The notes beneath the pieces were generated by a model. The model was not told the origin of the DNA, did no database searches, and worked only from the letters and a program-made list of their open reading frames with translations. Below are positions 20,853 through 30,086 of a stretch of 64,000 nucleotides of DNA, piece by piece. Position numbers and translations under genes: made by a program. Source of the stretch: Arsenophonus sp046530735 (lineage in GTDB: Bacteria; Pseudomonadota; Gammaproteobacteria; Enterobacterales; Enterobacteriaceae). Where the stretch lies: assembly GCA_046530735.1 (NCBI GenBank), contig JBHEQV010000006.1:60554-124553 (forward strand). Reading direction: 5' to 3'. Position 1 is the stretch's first letter, and each line of letters starts with the position of its first letter.

Positions 20853-21886
20853 TTATACTGACAAAGCTTTTTGCTTTGTTCGGAGAACAATTTCTAATCA
20901 CGTCTGTATTTCAATTGTTATGGTTTCAAACAATTTTCACCAGGATAGATATTTATTAAATAAAAGGCTCTAAACTACAGAATCTACTCAGCTATCTTTT
21001 TAATCGGCTGATATAACTATTCAGATTTTAAATATGGAATTCCTTAGGAAATAATTTTTTATTTACCTAACCCTACTTATTAGGCGATGATGTGACTAAT
21101 TTCATGCTCAATAGCAAAGTTTTCGTACTATTTATCTCAATCCAAGTAAAAGATAGACTTTTTATAAATAATTAGCTCAAGAAAACGGGGCTAACATGCT
21201 CTGCACACTAAACTATTCAAGAATCTTATCGCTTATATGACCCTCTTAATCTCGAGCTATTAAGACCACAATTCGTTTTTTCTTTTATCTCCTCCTCTTT
21301 CTCATTTTTAGATTTGCTATATGTCAGATATAACAATTCTATTTAAAGGATTCAGGAAAAATATTTCATTAACTTCAACAATAGCACTTAGTGCATTTAA
21401 GTTGGATGTCGACGTTGAATCAATGAGAGAGTCACGCCATCAGCTAAAAGCTGTTTTCAAATTAATGCTTATTTGTTTCACTAACTTCCATAAAGTTAAG
21501 CTGGCACCATACTGGAGATAACTAAATTAGTTATTCTTGTGATGTAGTTTCGTCAGCAGAGTTCTAGCGAGATTACATTAAATATTTTCCTGCAATCTGG
21601 GATTTTCAATGATATCTCTTTAACCCTAATAAATATCCCCAGTGAATAACATGTTCACTATGACAATAGTGGGTAGGGTAAAATTGAATAAGTTGCTTTA
21701 ATGTATAAATTGATATCATCCGATAGATTATCACCAAACCAACTAATGAAATATACCCTTATCTTTGCATGGAGTGAGGAAAGAATCTTTTTGATTTGTA
21801 TGACTGTTTAATTTTCATGAGAACCGTTGTAGCGAGGTTCTTAATACATATATGAGATTTCTATCAACAACCTTTGCTAAAATAGA
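20853..21886 (-). mobile_element. IS1595-family relic (copy b), full length
   Basis: About 1.03 kb, collinear with the copies at 1-935, 28602-29620 and 37564-38599 when orientation is taken into account. The ends read roughly ATACTGACAAAGCTTTTT at the low side and ATCAACAACCTTTGCTAAAA at the high side, which are inverted repeats of each other. The transposase frame is broken in many places. Confidence 0.75.
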
Positions 21887-22230
21887 TATTTTAACTCGGG
21901 AATTAGTCGTGTATACGTAAAAAATACTGGAGCGGTTTAAAGCACTCTATTTAGGGTTTTAGTGTATTAGAAAAGACTCAGTAATAAAATTTTGACTAGC
22001 GATATCCAGCTTTTCATCTATTTAATCGGTGATTCAAGATGTTTTTTATATTCACTATCTTACATGCTTATCAGCAACAGGTAGTGCTTATATGCAAATT
22101 TTCTGATATCAATGTATATTGATTAGTATCGAACGGATAAAGCTTATTTACTTGAATATCAATAAACAGCTCACAGAATTCAAAATTCTGCTATAGAGTT
22201 AATAATACATTATCGTACACTATATCGTCT
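21887..22230. other. Unrecognised decayed sequence
   Basis: No frame longer than about 40 codons and no family recognised. It ends in a good terminator on the plus strand (22231-22260), which suggests that a plus-strand gene once ended here. Confidence 0.3.
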
Positions 22231-22260
22231 TGAAGCTTTATTGCTTCAGGATTTTTTTTT
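22231..22260 (+). terminator. Intrinsic terminator with a long T run
   Basis: TGAAGC (22231-22236) pairs with GCTTCA (22243-22248), followed by GGA and nine T residues. This is a classic rho-independent terminator shape. Its gene upstream is no longer recognisable. Confidence 0.7.
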
Positions 22261-22379
22261 GCGCTAGATAGGTTAAATATGGTATTCATCACCCTTTCAA
22301 TCGAAGAAATCATGAGCGTTTTTGCTGCATTCATTAAGAATTTTTAATATCGATACTGATATTACAAAAAAATTTTTAC

Positions 22380-22610
22380 TTTCTGCAGAAGACAGTTTTT
22401 TTAGAAAGTTATTAACATTGCTCCCTGTTTTATCGGTGCTCCAACCCATGCTAATTTTGCACTTGTATGGCGCCGACTACCGCCACTATCGCCTTATACT
22501 CTTGGCCACGTTTCTAATTTATTAGACTATATCAGGCAAATGTTTACCTGGTTAGCAATTTTAATTAATTTAATATTACCTTTGTCTTTTGCTAATTGCA
22601 CCTAGAATTG
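22380..22610 (+). pseudogene. Unrecognised plus-strand gene fragment
   Basis: One frame stays open for about 60 codons and has protein-like composition: IAPCFIGAPTHANFALVWRR, then LPPLSPYTLGHVSNLLDYIR and a hydrophobic tail (FTWLAILINLILPL). I cannot assign it to a family. The overlapping frame at 22322-22525 is probably a chance frame. Confidence 0.3.
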
Positions 22611-22799
22611 AGCCGAGAGCAGGGAAGGTAGGCGGTTACGTCTAGACTTATGGAGTAAGTCGATAAGAATATGATCTAGACGTCAATATTGTTATAAATG
22701 AGCGCACTGCTTGAATTTCGAGTTGTAAAACATTCTGGGTCTGGTTGTCTGTACTCTTGACTTCTAGGCGCGGATATTTTTATTAGACAGGTGTACCTG

Positions 22800-23170
22800 G
22801 GGCTTTGTACATCCTCGTAATGATAGTAATACCTATATCACCAGTTTATTCTGAAAGGTGATCGATTATTAATAGCCGCGTGAGATACGTTGTTACCCGC
22901 TATTGCTGTGATTGGCAATAGCTTCAGATTTTTCCCCATCATGGTATGCCGTTATTGTCTATCAATCTGACTACCAATAGTAGTGCGATATAAACGTCGA
23001 TGGTACTGCTTAAGACAGTAAAGTATTTGTCCATGCGATCCAACTCCTTATTAAGGATAAGTGCGATCTGCCTAACTGACCGTAACGAGTTACCCTGGGT
23101 CAGTTGTTACTTGATGGAATCTACAAACGACGGATTGTATTCCATAATAGATTGAGCTACGGTGGAATTC
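22800..23170 (-). pseudogene. Unrecognised minus-strand gene fragment
   Basis: From about 23160 down to 22935 the minus strand reads with a single stop: SIMEYNPSFVDSIK, then QLTQGNSLRSVRQIALILNK, DRMDKYFTVLSSTIDVYIAL and LLVVRLIDNNGIP. The composition is less AT-rich than the neighbourhood and the long near-open reading looks like real protein, with an HTH-like RQIA segment. I do not recognise the family. More pieces in other frames continue to about 22700. Confidence 0.4.
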
Positions 23171-23449
23171 ACCTTTAGCTGAATGAATATAGCGGATATT
23201 TCCCCTTAATCAACACTTCAATCGAAAATGTTCTCAATACTGCGTCGCCTATCTTTTTGATAGTTAAAAACTTTAATCATTCTTTAAAGAGAATGATAAA
23301 AGCTATTAATTTTTTCTATTAAAGAAGATAGAATTGGTTTATGGGTCTTATAAGTAAAAATTTCATCGGAGCATGCATTCTTTAATCTATTATAGTAATT
23401 TTAAAGATATTAACCTTAGAGTTTCCTTAAAAATCATTATTTTCTAGTT

Positions 23450-24025
23450 TATGCATTATTTCTGACAACAATTCTATTACCTGCTCACTCAATCTGAACG
23501 TTGATAAAAGTACCATGTCGCCAAATAGACTGTATTTATATGAAGCTTTGGCTAGGAATCCTTTTATCAGAATGGCGAACCCATTTTTTCCGATTTTTTA
23601 TAAGTCCTCATCATTTCTTTTCCTTAATAGACCTTCAGCAATAGTGAACTTTGTTTACGTTTGATAATAAACCATAGTAACACATCATCTTAAAATGCCT
23701 AGCTGAAATATAGCTAATATAGTTCCCAATCATTTCTTCTTGGATTACGGGTTTCTGCTGGCGATGTTGTTAAGTTCAGTGTTCATAGTAATAAGGTGTA
23801 ACCTTTCTTCCTGATAAGTAATGCACAGTTTGACACGGATACTGGTGAGCCGTTTAAGGTGTAGCGCGAGAGGTATTTATGCTATGTCACACTCATCTTT
23901 CGTCTTTTTAGCGAAGTGCACTTTCCAGTAACGCCATTCCGTACCGTGGCCTTTAAGGTAAAGAGCTGCCGCTGCTTCCTAACTCGGATTTGCTACAAAG
24001 TAAAGAAGACAATTGGAATTTATCA
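23450..24025 (-). mobile_element. IS91-family transposase relic, C-terminal half
   Basis: Minus-strand pieces: WRYWKVHFAKKTKDE near 23950, YLSRYTL near 23885 (family YLGRYLKRPP), CYYGLLSNVNK near 23680 (family RYYGFLANRxRG), and ILIKGFLAKASYKYSLFGD near 23570 (family xLMKGFLRxDPYxCILCG). This order fits the C-terminal half of IS91/Y2-type transposases. The N-terminal half with the catalytic tyrosines is missing, apparently cut off by the IS256 fragment that starts near 24030. Confidence 0.6.
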
Positions 24026-24029
24026 GGTC

Positions 24030-24224
24030 ATTGCTATACTATAGTTCAAAAAATAACCATTTCAATGAAATTTAAGTTGCTACAGTTTTCTTAAAAAAGC
24101 TAGAATTAACTAAGATGATTCCTTACTGACCGTAAGGAAATAACATCTAATTTAAGGATGAAGAACAGATTTATAAAGTATTAGAGTAGATACTAACCGT
24201 CATACAACAGATTTGCTAATAACT
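24030..24224 (+). mobile_element. IS256-family right-end fragment (copy E)
   Basis: Only the last 190 bases of the element remain, ending CATACAACAGATTTGCTAAT. It matches the right ends of copies C, H and K. It abuts the IS91 relic. Confidence 0.7.
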
Positions 24225-24387
24225 TTTGATAAAAATAAAAATATATTTAGAGCTTATATCTATCTCTAGACTAACATTCTTTCATAGAAAGGTTTACATT
24301 TTAAACAGAAGTAAAACCTATTTTTAATGTTGATAGTTATACTAATCATTGAAATGATATAGCCAAAAGTGATATTATTCTAATAAA

Positions 24388-24966
24388 TTAATACATTAAA
24401 AAATTATTTAATAATTCATGCCCTTTCTCACTCAAGATGCTTTCTGGATGAAATTGGACACCTTCTATTGGTAGTGTTTTATGTCGAATACCTATAATTT
24501 CATCAATATTTCCATTATTTAATGTCGTCCATGCAGTAATTTCAAAAGTATCAGGTAAAGTTCCGGCATCAATCACCAAAGAATGATAACAAGTAACTTG
24601 TAATGGACTATTTAATCCTTTAAAAATACCTTGTTGGTTATGATTAATTGCTGATACCATCCCATGCATTACTTTTCTCGCTTTGACAACCGAAGCATTA
24701 AAGGTTTGACCAATCGCCTGATGACCAAGGCAAATGCCTAAAATTGGAATCTTACCAGAAAAAGATGAAATTACACTTAGTGAGATACCCGCTGTACTAG
24801 GTGTACATGGACCCGGTGAAATAATTAAATGTGTTGGTGCTAATGTTTCTATCTCAGAGATAGTTATCGCATCATTACGCTTAACCACAACATCAACTCC
24901 TAATTCACACAGATATTGATAAAGGTTATAGGTAAACGAATCATAGTTATCAATTATCAATAGCAT
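24388..24966 (-). CDS. pabA: PabA, glutamine amidotransferase of aminodeoxychorismate synthase
   Basis: The protein has 192 residues (E. coli PabA 187). It is a class-I glutamine amidotransferase, with the nucleophile Cys in ILGICLGHQAIGQ (about residue 79) and the His/Glu pair in GVQFHPESILS (about residues 172-174). The oxyanion-strand motif ISPGPCTP is present. Together with PabB it makes 4-amino-4-deoxychorismate for folate. TrpG is close in sequence, but MLLIIDNYDSFTYNLYQY and the KVMHGMVSAINHN stretch fit PabA best. No pabB is in the window. It is isolated between IS relics, and fic and ppiA, its E. coli neighbours, are not visible. Confidence 0.9.
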   Translation of the reverse strand: MLLIIDNYDSFTYNLYQYLCELGVDVVVKRNDAITISEIETLAPTHLIISPGPCTPSTAGISLSVISSFSGKIPILGICLGHQAIGQTFNASVVKARKVMHGMVSAINHNQQGIFKGLNSPLQVTCYHSLVIDAGTLPDTFEITAWTTLNNGNIDEIIGIRHKTLPIEGVQFHPESILSEKGHELLNNFLMY

Positions 24967-25012
24967 AACTATCTATCCAAATGGTTTTATATGAATAATT
25001 TCTTAATTGTGT

Positions 25013-25055
25013 TTTTTAATAAGTAAAGGAATAAAATTCCTTTACTTATTAAAAA
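25013..25055. promoter_or_regulatory. Near-perfect 43-base palindrome upstream of pabA
   Basis: Twenty-base arms (25013-25032 and 25036-25055) pair perfectly around a 3-base spacer. The core of the first arm reads AATAAGTAAAGGAAT. It lies about 50 bases upstream of the pabA start. It is not followed by a T run on either strand, so it is not a standard terminator. A binding site, a leader hairpin or the scar of an inverted duplication are all possible. Confidence 0.55.
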
Positions 25056-25257
25056 TATTTATATTAATATACCATAACTATGAAAAAAAGTTTATAAAAT
25101 TAATAAAAATATTTTTTAATAAAAATTAAAATAATTATCAATTAGAATAATGATAAAGGTTAGTTATTAACTATTATAAACTTCGTTATAATATTGGCAA
25201 TAAGGTTTTAAATTATTTGATGTTATTTCGGTAAATTTTACCAATATATTAGTTGCG

Positions 25258-25557
25258 GAGTTATCCTCATTTCTGATGTATGAGGTTTCATAGATTCTAA
25301 GCGTATCCTGCTAACTGATTTCATAAATGATTTCAACATCAGAGAAATGATATGCCATAAAAAGTCTGCTTTATAGGTATCTGTGAAATCAGATATTACT
25401 TTTATTTTTTCATGAACTTATCCGTAATTTTGCTAGGCAGATGATAGGCTCCGCTATTGAAGAGGAGATCAAAATCATTCTCCAATAATATACTTAACCG
25501 CCGCCCTCTCAACGGGCGGTTATACTGTCTTCCGTAAAGATTATTTGCTAATAACTT
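25258..25557 (+). mobile_element. 300-base mini-IS256 with both ends (copy F)
   Basis: The first 285 bases are the normal left part of the element, starting GAGTTATCCTCATTTCTGAT. The sequence then passes directly into the terminal right end, ATTTGCTAATAACTTC. In full copies the internal sequence at that point contains TTATTTGCTA and the right end contains ATTTGCTAATAAC, so the deletion joined the two at a shared ATTTGCTA. The product is a transposase-less, MITE-like derivative. Confidence 0.65.
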
Positions 25558-26030
25558 CTTTAATTATTATTAAACCTAATTTAGGCAATATTGGTTTTAT
25601 TTTACGCTAAATCCAGCGTGCAATAATTTCATTAATAGGATTTTTTAATCCTTCTCTGTCTTAAGATAATGATTATTTAATTGCTGCTATAAAGATTTAA
25701 AACCATTAGAAATTTTGTTAAAATTAATGATCTAGCTTGTTTGTGAATTATTTTTACCGGTTAATTTTAATTTGACCATAAATGAGTGCTTATGTAAATG
25801 AACACATTTATTCTATCTGAAACACAGGCAGTTGATGGCAGCTTTAAATTAAAGCTCTTTTAAAATTATTGCGTTCGTTATGGCATCCATTAATTGTATT
25901 AATGCAAATATTTTTCTGAATAAGTGCATTTTATATTAGAGAATTTTAAATAAATTATATAATATTATTTAAAATTAATTATTAAATAAATTATATAATA
26001 ATTAATTTAATAAATGAAATATGCACTTAT
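25558..26030. other. AT-rich gap, no gene seen
   Basis: No readable frame of note. A direct repeat is visible: TTAAATAAATTATATAATA occurs near 25948 and again near 25983. The octanucleotide array follows. Confidence 0.4.
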
Positions 26031-26086
26031 ATTACCTTATTACCTTATTACCTTATTACCTTATTACCTTATTACCTTATTACCTT
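26031..26086 (+). repeat. Seven tandem copies of ATTACCTT
   Basis: Seven perfect head-to-tail copies of the 8-base unit ATTACCTT fill 26031-26086, and the sequence then breaks into TATC. It lies about 280 bases upstream of the ftsB start. Perfect repeats in a genome this decayed must be recent or are being maintained. The unit length is not a multiple of three, but no reading frame spans it. Confidence 0.95.
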
Positions 26087-26370
26087 TATCTTGTGTTATC
26101 ACTTGATAAAATCAAAAATAGAATAAAAGAATTTTTAGTATAATTTTTTTAACTAAAAAATAGTTAAATAACAAAATATTTTAAGTTGATCAACTTATTA
26201 GATGAAAAAAAGAAACTTTCTTGATAGATAACTAAGCTATTTTTTATAAAAAGACCAATTTTAACTCTATTTAATATTTATTTATGAAGTTTTTTATTAA
26301 GAACTTTTTTGTGATAAGTAGAGTCTTATAGTAAGCTATGGGATGATGAATGAGTCTTACAGGGATTTCG

Positions 26371-26664
26371 ATGCATAAATTAGTACTGATATTGTTGATA
26401 GTGTTTTGCTGGCTACAATATTCACTATGGTTTGGTAAAAATGGTATCCATGATTATTTGCGTATAAAAAATGAAGTCTCAGCGCTAGAGACGTTGAACA
26501 TGACATTTAAAGTACGAAATGAACGTCTATTTTCTGAAATAGACGATTTGAATGAGGGATATGAAGCTATTGAGGAACGGGCTCGAGCTGAACTTGGTAT
26601 GATTAGACCTGAAGAGTCTTTTTATCGAATAGTGAATGATAATGTTTTTTCCACCAATAAATAA
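26371..26664 (+). CDS. ftsB: FtsB, divisome protein
   Basis: About 97 residues with the E. coli pattern: one membrane helix (MHKLVLILLIVFCWLQYSLW), then FGKNGIHDY and a short periplasmic coiled coil with RNERLFSEIDDLNEGYEAIE. It ends ERARAELGMIRPEESFYRIV. FtsB forms the FtsQLB complex that activates septal peptidoglycan synthesis. I place the start at 26371 rather than 26350 because AGGGA lies 5 bases before this ATG and the family begins just ahead of this helix. It is the first gene of ftsB-ispD-ispF, as in E. coli. Confidence 0.93.
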   Translation: MHKLVLILLIVFCWLQYSLWFGKNGIHDYLRIKNEVSALETLNMTFKVRNERLFSEIDDLNEGYEAIEERARAELGMIRPEESFYRIVNDNVFSTNK

Positions 26665-26750
26665 AATTTTTATAAAAAATCTTATCCAACCACGAAATTA
26701 TTTAATATAATTTAAAAAAAGTAATAATTCATAAGAAAATAGCCTAGACG

Positions 26751-27482
26751 ATGAATAAATTTATGTCTAATCATAAAATACAGGTTGCTGCTTTAATACC
26801 TGCCGCTGGTATTGGAAGTCGTATGAAAGCTAATTGTCCAAAGCAATATTTGAAAGTAGCTGGAAAAACAATTATTGAGCATACTATATCTGCTTTACTT
26901 AAGCAGCCAAGGATTTCTGAAATTATTGTTTCGTTAAATAATCATGATATCTTTTTTCATCAATTACTGATTTCAAAAAATCCAAAAATAAAAACAGTTA
27001 CTGGTGGTTGTCAAAGAGCTGATTCAGTTTTGGCTGGACTGAATTATTTATCAGATAATTTACAACTAGATCTTCCCTGTTGGGTTTTAATTCATGACGC
27101 AGCTCGACCTTGCTTAGATCAATCTGATTTAGATAGTATTATTCGTTTTATTGATGGTCAGCAATCTTCTTGTGGTGGTATTTTGGCAGCGCCAGTAAGA
27201 GATACTATGAAACGTTCAGTTCAAGGGAAAATAGATATTAGTCATACTGTTGATCGAAATGAACTTTGGCATGCACTGACGCCACAATTTTTTCCTTTAT
27301 TATTAATCAAAAATTGTTTGACTCAAGTATTAGCACAAAAAACAGTAATTACCGATGAGGCTTCAGCGCTTGAATATTGCGGTTATCATCCTCAATTGTT
27401 AGAAAGTAAAGTTAATCATTTAAAAGTTACTCAACCAGAAGACTTGATGCTAGCAGAATTCTATATTTCTCGTGTTTTATAA
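26751..27482 (+). CDS. ispD: IspD, MEP cytidylyltransferase
   Basis: The protein has 243 residues (E. coli 236). The N-terminal nucleotide-binding motif PAAGIGSRMKANCPKQYL (about residues 17-35) contains the Arg and Lys that contact CTP and the phosphate. HDAARPCL (about residue 115) and APVRDTMKR are family signatures, and TDEASALEYCGYHPQLLE is near the C-terminus. It makes CDP-ME in the non-mevalonate isoprenoid pathway. A second in-frame ATG at 26763 is an alternative start. Confidence 0.95.
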   Translation: MNKFMSNHKIQVAALIPAAGIGSRMKANCPKQYLKVAGKTIIEHTISALLKQPRISEIIVSLNNHDIFFHQLLISKNPKIKTVTGGCQRADSVLAGLNYLSDNLQLDLPCWVLIHDAARPCLDQSDLDSIIRFIDGQQSSCGGILAAPVRDTMKRSVQGKIDISHTVDRNELWHALTPQFFPLLLIKNCLTQVLAQKTVITDEASALEYCGYHPQLLESKVNHLKVTQPEDLMLAEFYISRVL

Positions 27483-27505
27483 GACTATTGTTAGGAGTAT
27501 CGTTC

Positions 27506-28018
27506 ATGCGTATTGGACATGGATTTGATGTGCATAAATTTGGTAAAGATGGCCCAATTACAATGTGTGGAGTGAAAATTCCCTATGAACAAGGATTAAT
27601 AGCACATTCCGATGGTGATGTCGCTTTACATGCACTGATAGATGCTATTCTTGGTGCAGTAGCATTAGGTGATATTAGTAAACTTTTTCCTGATACTGAT
27701 CCAGTTTTTAAAGATGCAGATAGTCGCAGTTTATTACGAAAAGCGTATTTTCAGGTGCTTAAAAAAGGATACTGTATCAGTAATCTTGATATCACAATTA
27801 TTGCTCAAGTACCAAAAATGCTCCCATATATTTCTGATATGCGTAAAAATATAGCAAATGATCTAGGTTGTCACATTGATAATATCAATATTAAGGCTAC
27901 CACGACGGAAAAACTTGGATTTATTGGTAGAAAAGAAGGCATTGCTTGTGTAGCAGTAGCTTTATTAGTAAAGGATAATAGTCATGATAGTGATAGCACT
28001 TCAGTGACTGCATGGTAA
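27506..28018 (+). CDS. ispF: IspF, MECDP synthase
   Basis: About 170 residues (E. coli 159, with a longer tail here). The metal-binding DVH motif is at residues 8-10 (MRIGHGFDVHKF), with HSDGDVALHALIDAILGA (metal His at about 42) and KATTTEKLGFIGRKEGIA near the end. It cyclises CDP-ME 2-phosphate. The start at 27506 is chosen because the family begins MRIGHGFDVH and TAGGAG lies 8 bases before it. The upstream ATG at 27488 would add six unsupported residues. The next gene in E. coli is truD, present here as a relic. Confidence 0.95.
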   Translation: MRIGHGFDVHKFGKDGPITMCGVKIPYEQGLIAHSDGDVALHALIDAILGAVALGDISKLFPDTDPVFKDADSRSLLRKAYFQVLKKGYCISNLDITIIAQVPKMLPYISDMRKNIANDLGCHIDNINIKATTTEKLGFIGRKEGIACVAVALLVKDNSHDSDSTSVTAW

Positions 28019-28199
28019 ACCAGCAATAATCGGAGCAATAAAATTAACGGCTAAAATTTTATTGTGCGTGAAAATCTGCAGCCTCAGAGTTGAAGGTAAG
28101 GTTGAACACTTGATGGGTGCTGTTATAAAAATGTTTGTAATACTCATTTATAGACGATGATAAATGCTCGATTTGTTGGTATGTCTCGGTGTAGAGACA

Positions 28200-28601
28200 G
28201 TTATTTTGGATTAAAAGATCGGTAAGTAATGACTTAAAGGAGCTTTTCTCTCTATTTACCAGATAAGGAAAGATTCTGATTTTATTTAGTTTTTACTAGT
28301 CAGATGCGAAATTTTGCAAGTGAAATAACAAAAATATAAATTATATATCGGTTCATTAAAAGGAAATAATTTTAAGCGAACTATTCGACATAGTAGTGAT
28401 CCGCAAGCAGTAGAAACAGGTTTGGAACAAATCAGAACACATTGTGGGTGTGGTTAACTATTTTGTAAGCAGCGGTTTTGATTAAGAAGGTAATAATCTC
28501 GTACAAGTTTTGTCATTATGAAAAGATAAAATTGAAGTTAAATAACATAAAAACATAGTTTTTATCTTTCTGCAGTTCGGAGAGTTATATTTAATTTTAG
28601 T
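28200..28601 (+). pseudogene. truD: truD relic, 5' part, tRNA pseudouridine 13 synthase
   Basis: YIGSLKGNNFKRTIRHSSDP, then QAVETGLEQIRTH near 28340-28440 matches the family stretch LGALKGNAFTLVLREVSN, and GVPNYFGAQRFG follows in a shifted frame (YFVSSGF-like). KHSFYLSAVRRVIFNF near 28555-28598 matches NKRSFWLSAARSALFNQI. The frame is broken several times. An IS1595 copy then interrupts it at about 28602, and the gene resumes after 29640. The place after ispF is as in E. coli. Confidence 0.7.
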
Positions 28602-29620
28602 TATGTTGGAAAATATTATTGGTAGAAATACCTCTTCTGTAATAAGGACTCTCGCTAGAGTTGTAATGAAAAACAATCAGTCATACAGATTAAAGAGACT
28701 TCTCTTTTTCATTCCATACTAACATAAAACAGTATCTCATTAGTTTGCTAAGTGAGCATCTGTCGGATGACATCGATCTATGCATTCAAGCAACTTATTT
28801 TGCTTTATTATGCTCATATTGTCACAGTAAGTATGTAACCGCTGTTGGAAGTTTATTAGGGTTACAGTGAGATTATTATAAAATTCGTGATTACAGAAAA
28901 TATTTAACAATCTGATTACAAGTCCTCTGGTGAACTACATCACAAAGATAAATGCTTTAGTTATCTAGGATGTATCTTGAATACCTTAACCTTACAGAGT
29001 CCAGTCAAAGTAAACAGATACATTGATTTTAAAACAGCATTTAGATGGGCGTTCCTGCTTCCTTGCTTCAGCAACGACAGCCAACATAAGTGCCTAAACG
29101 GTATAATTGAAGTTGACTAAACATTTTTCTCTGATCCTTTAAAGGGAAGAGTTATATCCTACATAGGAAAGCTAGAAAATATGGTAGCGTAGAAGATAAA
29201 AGGAAAGAACAAATTGCGATTTTAATTACCAGAGATCAAGATAGCCATGTAAGCAATGAAATTCTTAAAGAGTTTAATGCAGAGTGTGTTATTGCTTTTA
29301 ATCTAATTTTTGATAAACAATCAATCTTTTACTTGGGTGAAGCAAAATCATATGAAGCCCTTGTCAATATTCATAAAATTAGTTACCATCTCCTAATAAA
29401 GTTAGGTGTCAAAGATTTATTGATAAGGAATTTCATATTCAAAATATGAACAGCTATACTAGCTGCTTAAAAAGATGCCTGAGTAGATTTCATGGTGTAG
29501 ACTCTTTTATTTTATCGAATTTTCTGGCCTAGAGAAAAAATATTTGAAACCACAACAATTGAAATACAGATGTGACTATAAACCGTTCTGCAAGAAAATC
29601 AACAAACCTTTGCCAACATA
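28602..29620 (+). mobile_element. IS1595-family relic (copy c) inside truD
   Basis: About 1.02 kb with inverted ends TATGTTGGAAAATATTATTG and AACAAACCTTTGCCAACATA. The transposase pieces are the best in the window: GIIEVD then TFFSDPLKGK near 29105-29140, KDKRKEQIAILITRDQDSHV-like near 29190-29250, and FHIQNMNSYTS then CLSRFHGV near 29428-29495. These are IS1595 transposase signatures. Frameshifts and stops make it dead. Confidence 0.8.
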
Positions 29621-29644
29621 AAAATAAAGTAAATTAGATAATGA

Positions 29645-29915
29645 ATACTTATATTATACACTAACTGGTAGTGATAGTTAGTTTTTTTATTAATAGTAAA
29701 GAGTTACTTTAATTGTAACTAATATTGCAGGCTGGCAAAATTTAAATTATTGCTCTATTATATGCTGAAAAGAATTAGGAAATTAATTATAAGAGAAAAT
29801 ATTTGAACAACAAATATTAATATATTTTTCTGTTTTTTTTGTTACCTGAGACCTTATGACCACGAGTAAATTTAGTTCTACGAGAGATTATTATTCTACA
29901 GAATATGTATTAGAA
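29645..29915 (+). pseudogene. truD: truD relic, 3' part
   Basis: After the IS1595 copy, TLTGSDSWFFINSKELL near 29660-29705 matches the family LQLAGRGSWFVATTEEL, and a stretch near 29845-29900 (LPE, then LVLREII) matches LPAGSFATSVVRELI. Together with the 5' part this shows that the element landed inside truD. Loss predicts that tRNA-Glu lacks pseudouridine 13. Confidence 0.5.
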
Positions 29916-29965
29916 ACGATTACATGTCACTGTTGCATACGGAATATAGTATAGTTTTTTGGATA

Positions 29966-30086
29966 TGTTATTAAAAGATTTTTACTTTGTTCGTAAAACA
30001 ATTTGTAGCCACCTCTATATTTTAATTGTTGTAATTTTAAATAATCTTTTCTCCAGGCTAGAAATTCAGTAAATAAAACAACTAGA
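29966..30086 (-). mobile_element. IS1595-family end fragment (copy d)
   Basis: About 120 bases matching the transposase 3' end and terminal repeat of the family, in reverse. It compares directly with 20853-20990. It stops where IS256 copy G begins, so the IS256 copy probably inserted into it or recombined there. Confidence 0.65.

Noticed and set aside
26350..26370. Longer start for ftsB
   Set aside because: The family starts near MHKL, and AGGGA fits the ATG at 26371. The seven extra residues have no support.
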